The notes under the pieces are model-generated. The model made no database searches and was not told the DNA's origin. It was given only the letters and a program-made list of their open reading frames with translations. A stretch of 5,955 nt of DNA from assembly GCA_046724665.1 (NCBI GenBank), contig JBKOWZ010000293.1, positions 1 to 5,955 of the forward strand, in the 5' to 3' direction. Every line of letters begins with the position of its first letter. The first letter of the stretch is position 1. Position numbers and translations under genes: made by a program. Positions 1-4,676 of the stretch are shown piece by piece. The DNA comes from Actinocrinis sp046724665 (GTDB taxonomy: Bacteria > Actinomycetota > Actinomycetes > Streptomycetales > Catenulisporaceae).

Positions 1-946
1 CGGCGAGCGCGAGCAGGGCCGAGAGCGCGGCGGCCACCGCGAGCGCCGAGCGCGCGGCCGAGGCGTCACCGGCCGCGGCGGCGAGCGTCTGCGGCAGCCG
101 GGTGTTCACCGTGACCGCGAGCAGCCGCGGCGACTGCGCGATCGAGTCCTGAAGGCGACCGGCCCGCCGCGCCAGCGGCGCGATGTCGCCACCGGAGATC
201 CGGGCCAGGTCGGGCCGCACCACCCAGCTCGCGGAGTCCAGCTTCAGCGGCCCGGCGCGCAGCGCGGTCGGATCGACGATCATCGGTCCGTACTCGGCCG
301 TGTTGCCGTTCACCGCGACGCCGGTCGGGCCGATCGCGGCGAACCGCCAGTACGGCGACTGCGGATCGGTCTCATGAAAGATCCCTGACACATGCAGCCC
401 GACCGGGGCCGCGGAGAAGCTGTCGGCGCCGGCCAGCGTGCCGCCGACCGGCAGCGCGAGCAGCCGCGCGACGGTGTCCGGCAGCGCGATGTCCAACGGC
501 CGGCCGCGCTGCGCCGCCGCGGGCCACGACCCCGCGACGAGCGTCGCGTGCGAGCCGACGGCCTCCACGGCGGCCGGCACGACCACCGTGGTGCGCCGCC
601 GGCCGGAGTCCTGCGAGGCCGCCGGGCCGTCCGTCAGGTTCAGCGCCCGCCCGATCTCGGCCCGCTCGACGTGAAAGGGATACGGGTCGAGCGCCGCGCG
701 TATCAGCCCCCGCAGCGCCGCGTCGGCCCGCGCCACGCTCGGCAGCGACATGTCCCCGGCCACCGTGATCGAGGTCTCGGTCTCCTTGGTCGCGGCGACG
801 CGTTGCACGGCCGCGCGCGGCAGCGCTCCCCCGCCGATCGCGGCCAGCGCCGCGGCCAGCGTGGCGGCGGTGAGCGCGATCACCACGACGCCCAGGATCA
901 GCGCGCCGTGCGTCGTCGTGCGCTTCACCACCAACGGCGCGGCCAC
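1..946 (-). CDS. FtsX-like (MacB-type) ABC transporter permease, N-terminal part
   Basis: This is the first 315 codons of an integral membrane permease that continues past the left edge. The frame is open without a stop from a GTG at 946-944, which has a purine-rich site (AAGGGGAG, plus-strand positions 951-958) four bases upstream. After a short basic N-terminus (VVKRTT), residues about 15-42 form a hydrophobic membrane segment (ILGVVVIALTAATLAAALAA). Residues about 43-290 are a large extracytoplasmic region, and a second hydrophobic segment (SALAVAAALSALLALA) starts at about residue 300 and is cut by the edge. The stretch VSGIFHETDPQSPYWRF resembles the 'G(L/V)F..(R/D)P..PYW' block I know from large Streptomyces FtsX-like permeases. 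Family members act with an ABC ATPase in lipoprotein or peptide export or envelope signalling; no ATPase gene is visible. The membrane topology is seen directly. The family name rests on recall and on partial sequence, so another multi-pass membrane protein remains possible. Confidence 0.72.
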   Translation of the reverse strand, partial: MAAPLVVKRTTTHGALILGVVVIALTAATLAAALAAIGGGALPRAAVQRVAATKETETSITVAGDMSLPSVARADAALRGLIRAALDPYPFHVERAEIGRALNLTDGPAASQDSGRRRTTVVVPAAVEAVGSHATLVAGSWPAAAQRGRPLDIALPDTVARLLALPVGGTLAGADSFSAAPVGLHVSGIFHETDPQSPYWRFAAIGPTGVAVNGNTAEYGPMIVDPTALRAGPLKLDSASWVVRPDLARISGGDIAPLARRAGRLQDSIAQSPRLLAVTVNTRLPQTLAAAAGDASAARSALAVAAALSALLALA

Positions 947-976
947 CGCTCTCCCCTTCGCCGGCGATCCGGTTCC

Positions 977-1007
977 CCGAAAACTTTCGAACGGCGGCCG
1001 AAAACTT
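977..1007. repeat. 10-bp direct repeat CCGAAAACTT, 21-bp period; candidate operator
   Basis: CCGAAAACTT occurs perfectly at 977-986 and at 998-1007, starts 21 bp apart, which is two helical turns, so both copies face the same side of the DNA. The first copy extends into a small palindrome, CGAAA-AC-TTTCG (978-989). The distal copy overlaps the predicted -10 box of the minus-strand promoter and the proximal copy lies just downstream of its predicted start site, as expected for a repressor site acting on the permease gene. The region is an AT-rich island in GC-rich DNA. The binding protein is unknown. Confidence 0.45.
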
Positions 1008-1031
1008 ACCCGCGCCGCCACGCCACGTCAA
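1003..1031 (-). promoter_or_regulatory. Sigma70-like promoter of the permease gene
   Basis: Read on the minus strand, TTGACG (1031-1026) is followed after exactly 17 bases by TAAGTT (1008-1003). Transcription would start near base 996 and give a leader of about 50 bases before the GTG at 946. The -10 box lies inside one copy of a direct repeat (see 977-1007), so a bound regulator would compete with polymerase. This is a motif match only. Confidence 0.5.
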
Positions 1032-1050
1032 TGCCGGACAGCCCGGCCCG

Positions 1051-1079
1051 TTGACACGTTCACGCGGCCGTTCTACGGT
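1051..1079 (+). promoter_or_regulatory. Sigma70-like promoter of the lectin/glycosidase gene
   Basis: A perfect -35 box TTGACA (1051-1056) is followed after 17 bases by TACGGT (1074-1079), placing the start of transcription near base 1085 and leaving a leader of about 50 bases. A short inverted repeat, GAATC-N8-GATTC (1086-1103), lies at the predicted start and could be an operator. This promoter stands back-to-back with the permease promoter, with 19 bases between the two -35 boxes. Confidence 0.55.
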
Positions 1080-1120
1080 TCCGGCGAATCCGGGCACCGA
1101 TTCATCCCTTCCACCATGAC

Positions 1121-1126
1121 AAGGGA
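1121..1126 (+). promoter_or_regulatory. Ribosome binding site that decides the start of the lectin/glycosidase gene
   Basis: AAGGGA lies 10 bases before the ATG at 1137. It supports that ATG over the in-frame ATG at 1116, which has no purine-rich site ahead of it, and over the open frame back to 750, which would cross both promoters and the antisense permease gene. The ATG at 1137 also begins directly with a signal peptide. Confidence 0.5.
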
Positions 1127-1136
1127 ACGGTTGCCC

Positions 1137-4100
1137 ATGCAGCTCAAAGTTCTCAGACGCGTCGCCGCGCTCGCGGCGACCGTACTGGCCGCCACCGCGC
1201 TCAGCGCGGTCACCGCGGCCTCGCCGGCAGTAGCGTCCGTGGCCTTCACCTCCACCGCGGTCAACCAGGCCGGCGGCGCGTGCCTCGACGACCCGAACTC
1301 CTCCACCACCGCCGGGACGCAACTGATCCAGTGGTCCTGCAACGGCGGGACCAACCAGAACTGGACCTTCACCCCGGTCTCCGGCACCAGCGCCTCGTAC
1401 ACGATCGCCAACGGCGCGTCCGGCCAGTGCGTGGACGTCAACGGGCGTTCGACGGCTGACAACGCCCTGGTGATCCAGTGGACCTGCAACGGCCAGACCA
1501 ACCAGCAGTTCACCCTCGTACCGGTCTCGGTGAGCGGCGCGGCCAACACCTTCAATCTCCAGGCGGTGCACTCCGGCAAGTGCGTCGTGCCCAGCGGCGA
1601 CAGCACCGCGAGCAACACCGGGCTGGTGCAGCTGCCGTGTTCGACCGCGACGACGCGAGTGTGGCGGCTGCCCGCCTACACCAGCGGCGGAACCGGCGGG
1701 AACACCGTGACGGTCGCCAACCCCGGGACGCAGAGCACGAACGTCGGCGCCTCGGTCTCGCTCCAGATCAGCGCGAGCGACTCGGCCTCCGGCCAGACGC
1801 TGACCTTCTCGGCCACCGGCCTGCCCGCCGGGCTGTCGATCAGCTCCTCCGGCCTGATCTCCGGCTCGCCGACGACCGCCGGCGACTCGAGCGTCGTGGT
1901 CACCGCGCGGGACACCACCGGGGCCACCGGCGCCGCCTCGTTCAGCTGGGCGGTCAACACCTCCGGCCAGACCTACCTCGGCATCCCGGCGGTGGCGCCC
2001 AACGCCTGCGGCGACTCCAGCCTGCCCAACGCGTACGGCACCAACTTCCCGACCCCGAACGACCCGTACGGCCAGGGCTACTTCAACGAGACCGCGCTCG
2101 GCTGGGACGGCAACTACTGGCCGGTGTTCAGCTTCCTGTCAGGATCCTTCTTCGCCCGCGGCGTGCCCGCCACGTACAACGCCAACGGCACCGCCATCTG
2201 CGGGGCGATGTACTCCTTCAGCGTCTACAACCTCGGCGGCGGCCGGCCGGCGCAGTCGGTGCAGTGGACCGAACAGGCCGGCTACCTGCCCGCGATGACC
2301 ACCTCGTTCAGCTCCGGCAGCACGGCCGTGTCGATCAAGGAGTTCGAGGACAAGGTCACCATCGGCGGCAACCCGGTCGGCGTGGTCTACGCCCGGGTCT
2401 CGGTCACCAACAACGGCGGCTCGGCGATCACCGTCGACCCCGGCGCCTCAGGGCCGAACCTGGTGCGGCTGACCAGCAGCTCGCTCGACACGGTGCAGCC
2501 GGGGGCGACCAGCAACCACGACTACCTGGTCGCCGTGGACAACTTCGGCAGCGGCGCGTCCCTGCTGACCGGCTCCACGCTCAGCTCGAACGCGCCGAAC
2601 TACGACACCGCGAACAGCCAGATGGCCGCCTACTGGAACGGCCGCATCGCCGAGACCGCCTCCTTCTCGCTGCCCAACGTGTCCCTGCCGAACACCGGCA
2701 ACCTGGCCAACCCCGGCACCGCGCTGAACAACGCGTACAAGGCCGGGACCGTCTACAGCCTGATGATGCAGATCGGCCAGGCGCAGTTCTCCGCGGCGAA
2801 CAACTACTTCTGGCTGCTCAACCACGACGTGCCCGGGGAGCTGAACGCCCGCCTGGAGACCGGCGACTACCACGACGCGCAGAACCTGCTGCTGACCGGG
2901 CGCATCTCGCAGAGCCCGGGCTTCGACGAGCACGGCGCGAACTGGTACTACGACGGCGACTGGAAGACCCCGAGCTCGTGGGCGCACTACCTGGCCAAGA
3001 CCAACGACACCGCGTTCGTGAGCAGGTACTTCCACGACGACTCCGGCGGCTCGAGCCAGTGGGGACCGAGCCTGTACACGATCATGCACACGATCTACAC
3101 CGGCCGGCTGGCCTCCGACGGAGTGCTGAAGTCGAGCTTTGACAACGACTCCTCGGGCCGCTGGCTGTTCGACGACTACTCGGCGCTGGAGGGGCTCGCG
3201 GCGTACAAGTACATCGCGACCCGGATCGGCAACACCGCCGAGGCGCAGTGGGCGGACTCGGCGTACAACTCGCTGCTCAGCCACCTGAACACGGTGGTCG
3301 GCAACAACGAGTCGGCCCACGGCTTCAACTACCTGCCGTGCGCCGTGGACCAGGCGAACTCGGCCAACCGCTGCAACACCTACAACGACGCCAACTGGGC
3401 CTCCCCGGTCTGGGTCGGCCAGAACCAGTGGTCCACGACGCTGATGGGCGGCACGCTGAACGGCATCGTCGGCGACCCCGCGCAGGGCGACAACATGTAC
3501 GCCTGGGGCTTCGCGCGGCTGTCCGCGAACGGCCTGCCGTACCCGACCTTCGGCGCCTTCAACGGCTATTCGACCGCTTACAACACGGCCTACGCCAGCA
3601 ACGGCCTGTACGGCACGAACTACCGCGACCTGCCGATCACCAGCTACGCCTGGCAGATCGCGACCACCACCGGCGGTCCGAACGCGTGGTGGGAGGCCAA
3701 CGGCTCGGGCCCGAGCTCCGGCAACCCGTGGGTGGGCAACCACGCCGGCCCCGAGTTCGGCGCCTGCCCCTACGCCTGGCCGATCTCCGCGCAGCAGGAA
3801 GGCCTGCTGCACTCGATCGCGGCCGAAGGGCTGTCCGCGACCGGCAGCGGCCCGTACACGTACACCAGGCCGCTGTACATCGGCCGCGGTGTCCCGAACG
3901 CGTGGATCGCCTCCGGGCAGACCGTCTCGGCGAGCAACCTGACGACGTCGTATGACATCGCCAGCGGCGCCCGCACGACGTACGGGGTCTCCATCGCGGT
4001 GACCAAGCCGTCCACGCGCGTCGTGACGGTGAACCTGAGCGGCACGCTGCCCGGCGGCGCCGTGCTGATCCAGCTGCCGATCTTCAACTCGGTCGGCGTG

Positions 4101-4193
4101 ACCGCGGTGACCGGCGGAACCTACAACTCCTCGACCCACACGGTGACCGCGTCCTCGGGCGCCACGCAGGTCGTGATCACCCTGGCGAGCTGA
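1137..4193 (+). CDS. Secreted ricin-type lectin / putative Ig / six-hairpin glycosidase-like protein
   Basis: A complete 1018-residue exported protein. Residues 1-33 are a Sec-type signal peptide (MQLKVLRR, a hydrophobic core, then likely cleavage after AVA at 33); the arginine pair lacks a full Tat motif. Residues about 36-178 are a ricin-type beta-trefoil lectin (CBM13-like). Its six cysteines form three pairs of identical spacing (49/68, 98/117, 149/168), each followed by a QxW-like end (QNW 74-76, QQF 123-125, RVW 174-176). A Gly/Thr linker leads to a putative Ig (He_PIG-like) domain at about 189-276 (LPAGLSISSSGLISGSPT). Residues 278-1018 resemble the layout of clan GH-L-type enzymes: a beta-rich part (278 to about 540), a helix-rich part (about 545-900) and a small beta domain (about 948-1018). 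Conserved-looking acidic patches are HGANWYYDGDW (599-609), WLFDDYSALEG (676-686), YNDANW (749-754), GPEFG (871-875) and QQEG (886-889). I do not recognise the exact family or substrate. Extracellular polysaccharide hydrolysis is inferred from the lectin domain and the overall fold pattern. Confidence 0.85.
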   Translation: MQLKVLRRVAALAATVLAATALSAVTAASPAVASVAFTSTAVNQAGGACLDDPNSSTTAGTQLIQWSCNGGTNQNWTFTPVSGTSASYTIANGASGQCVDVNGRSTADNALVIQWTCNGQTNQQFTLVPVSVSGAANTFNLQAVHSGKCVVPSGDSTASNTGLVQLPCSTATTRVWRLPAYTSGGTGGNTVTVANPGTQSTNVGASVSLQISASDSASGQTLTFSATGLPAGLSISSSGLISGSPTTAGDSSVVVTARDTTGATGAASFSWAVNTSGQTYLGIPAVAPNACGDSSLPNAYGTNFPTPNDPYGQGYFNETALGWDGNYWPVFSFLSGSFFARGVPATYNANGTAICGAMYSFSVYNLGGGRPAQSVQWTEQAGYLPAMTTSFSSGSTAVSIKEFEDKVTIGGNPVGVVYARVSVTNNGGSAITVDPGASGPNLVRLTSSSLDTVQPGATSNHDYLVAVDNFGSGASLLTGSTLSSNAPNYDTANSQMAAYWNGRIAETASFSLPNVSLPNTGNLANPGTALNNAYKAGTVYSLMMQIGQAQFSAANNYFWLLNHDVPGELNARLETGDYHDAQNLLLTGRISQSPGFDEHGANWYYDGDWKTPSSWAHYLAKTNDTAFVSRYFHDDSGGSSQWGPSLYTIMHTIYTGRLASDGVLKSSFDNDSSGRWLFDDYSALEGLAAYKYIATRIGNTAEAQWADSAYNSLLSHLNTVVGNNESAHGFNYLPCAVDQANSANRCNTYNDANWASPVWVGQNQWSTTLMGGTLNGIVGDPAQGDNMYAWGFARLSANGLPYPTFGAFNGYSTAYNTAYASNGLYGTNYRDLPITSYAWQIATTTGGPNAWWEANGSGPSSGNPWVGNHAGPEFGACPYAWPISAQQEGLLHSIAAEGLSATGSGPYTYTRPLYIGRGVPNAWIASGQTVSASNLTTSYDIASGARTTYGVSIAVTKPSTRVVTVNLSGTLPGGAVLIQLPIFNSVGVTAVTGGTYNSSTHTVTASSGATQVVITLAS

Positions 4194-4206
4194 TCGCCTT
4201 TGCCAG

Positions 4207-4242
4207 CGCGGCGGGCCGGACCAGCAGCACCGGCCCGCCGCG
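4207..4242 (+). terminator. Perfect 13-bp GC hairpin after the lectin/glycosidase gene
   Basis: CGCGGCGGGCCGG (4207-4219) pairs perfectly with CCGGCCCGCCGCG (4230-4242) around a 10-base loop, starting 14 bases after the TGA at 4191-4193. There is no run of T afterwards, which is common for actinobacterial intrinsic terminators. It also separates this gene from the promoter at 4312. Confidence 0.7.
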
Positions 4243-4311
4243 TGCCTTCGTCCCGCCGTCGTCCGCGGCTTCGTGCGGCGCGCGCACGCGGTTCCAGTGA
4301 TGCGCAGAGTC

Positions 4312-4340
4312 TTGACGTACGTGGCCCGGCAACCTACCTT
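4312..4340 (+). promoter_or_regulatory. Sigma70-like promoter with no obvious structural gene
   Basis: TTGACG (4312-4317), 17 bases, then TACCTT (4335-4340). The predicted start near base 4347 falls on the first AGGAAA element of the palindrome immediately downstream. It sits 69 bases beyond the preceding terminator hairpin, so it looks like an independent transcription unit. Confidence 0.5.
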
Positions 4341-4346
4341 CACTGT

Positions 4347-4381
4347 AGGAAAGTTGAGGAAAAGGATTTCCTGATTTTCCT
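4347..4381. promoter_or_regulatory. Nested palindromic operator: AGGAAA, AGGAAA, TTTCCT, TTTCCT
   Basis: AGGAAA occurs at 4347-4352 and 4357-4362, and its reverse complement TTTCCT at 4367-4372 and 4376-4381, with gaps of 4, 4 and 3 bases. The inner and outer dyads share almost the same centre (about 4364), and the steps of 9-10 bp put all four elements on one DNA face. The site begins at the predicted transcription start, where a bound repressor would block polymerase. From memory, AGGAAAGTTTCCT-type palindromes occur upstream of actinobacterial glycosidase genes, including chitosanase genes controlled by ROK-family repressors such as CsnR; this match is not verified. The pattern itself is seen directly and the operator role is inferred. 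Confidence 0.5.
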
Positions 4382-4426
4382 TGGCCGACCGAGCACACCA
4401 CCGCCGTCAGCGCCACCATCACCGCC

Positions 4427-4432
4427 GAGGAG
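4427..4432 (+). promoter_or_regulatory. Consensus ribosome binding site of the tiny orphan frame
   Basis: GAGGAG is followed after six bases by a GTG start at 4439. This is the best-spaced Shine-Dalgarno match in the window outside the permease gene, and it lies about 80 bases downstream of the predicted transcription start. Confidence 0.4.
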
Positions 4433-4438
4433 TCCCGA

Positions 4439-4528
4439 GTGAGCCCCGCGCAGTCCTCCACCGCGTTTCGGCCCGGCCCGGTGCGGCCGACCGAGGGTGG
4501 TATCGCAGTGCGCTCCCGGCCGGAGTGA
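4439..4528 (+). CDS. Possible 29-residue peptide or remnant of a lost gene
   Basis: A GTG start with an ideal ribosome binding site opens a frame of 29 codons ending in TGA at 4526-4528. The peptide (starting MSPAQSSTAF, ending VRSRPE) is rich in Pro, Arg and Ser, has no cysteine, no membrane segment and no signal peptide, and I recognise no family. About 25 of 29 codons end in G or C, as real genes here do, but the frame is too short for this to be decisive. With its promoter and operator it forms a complete expression unit lacking a normal gene. It may be a regulatory leader peptide, a small functional peptide, or the start of a deleted gene whose 3' part was lost. Confidence 0.25.
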   Translation: MSPAQSSTAFRPGPVRPTEGGIAVRSRPE

Positions 4529-4568
4529 CCGTGCTGCACGGCACAGGCTGCCCGCAGGTTGACAGGCC

Positions 4569-4603
4569 CCGCTGCCGCCGCTCGGTGCCCGCAGCGGCAG
4601 CGG
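4569..4603. terminator. 10-bp hairpin in the convergent region
   Basis: CCGCTGCCGC (4569-4578) pairs perfectly with GCGGCAGCGG (4594-4603) across a 15-base loop. It could end a plus-strand transcript from the orphan promoter or act as a second terminator for the GH5 gene. With a wide loop and no T-run, the role is uncertain. Confidence 0.3.
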
Positions 4604-4611
4604 TCTGCTTG

Positions 4612-4660
4612 CCCTGATCCACGGCGCCGCGGCCTCGCGGCCCGGCGCCGTGGATCAGGG
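4612..4660 (-). terminator. Perfect 18-bp hairpin downstream of the GH5 gene
   Basis: Bases 4612-4629 pair perfectly with 4643-4660 (core GGATCCAC-like arms around GGCGCCG), and GGCC at 4631-4634 and 4639-4642 can extend the stem past a one-base bulge to a 4-base loop. On the minus strand it begins 16 bases after the stop at 4677-4679. It has no T-run but is stable enough to terminate from either side. Confidence 0.7.
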
Positions 4661-4676
4661 TTCCGTCACGGCCGGA

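Larger units (their letters stand above)
4194..4676. other. 483-base convergent intergenic region with an orphan promoter/operator unit
   Basis: No protein gene of normal size fits here. In order it holds a terminator hairpin (4207-4242), a promoter (4312-4340), an AT-rich nested palindrome (4347-4381), a ribosome binding site (4427-4432) with a GTG start and a 29-codon frame (4439-4528), a second tiny frame overlapping it (4525-4617), a 10-bp hairpin (4569-4603) and an 18-bp terminator (4612-4660). A plus-strand transcript from this promoter would run toward the antisense strand of the GH5 gene unless stopped by the hairpins. Confidence 0.6.

Noticed and set aside
750..1136. In-frame upstream extension of the lectin/glycosidase frame by 129 codons
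   Set aside because: It crosses both predicted promoters and runs antisense to the permease gene; the ATG at 1137 has a ribosome site and starts a signal peptide.
372..1571. 399-codon minus-strand open frame
   Set aside because: Arg/Gly-rich translation with no domain features; it overlaps the permease in another frame and the antisense of the lectin domain.
1478..3142. 554-codon plus-strand open frame inside the lectin/glycosidase gene
   Set aside because: An alternative-frame shadow caused by GC-rich third positions; Arg/Gln/Pro-rich with no recognisable domain.
2448..4343. 631-codon minus-strand open frame
   Set aside because: Antisense shadow of the glycosidase region; it crosses the terminator hairpin and the promoter, and its Val/Arg/Gly-rich composition shows no domain.
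4177..4539. 120-codon minus-strand open frame in the convergent region
   Set aside because: It spans the terminator at 4207-4242, the promoter and the palindrome, and has no family features.
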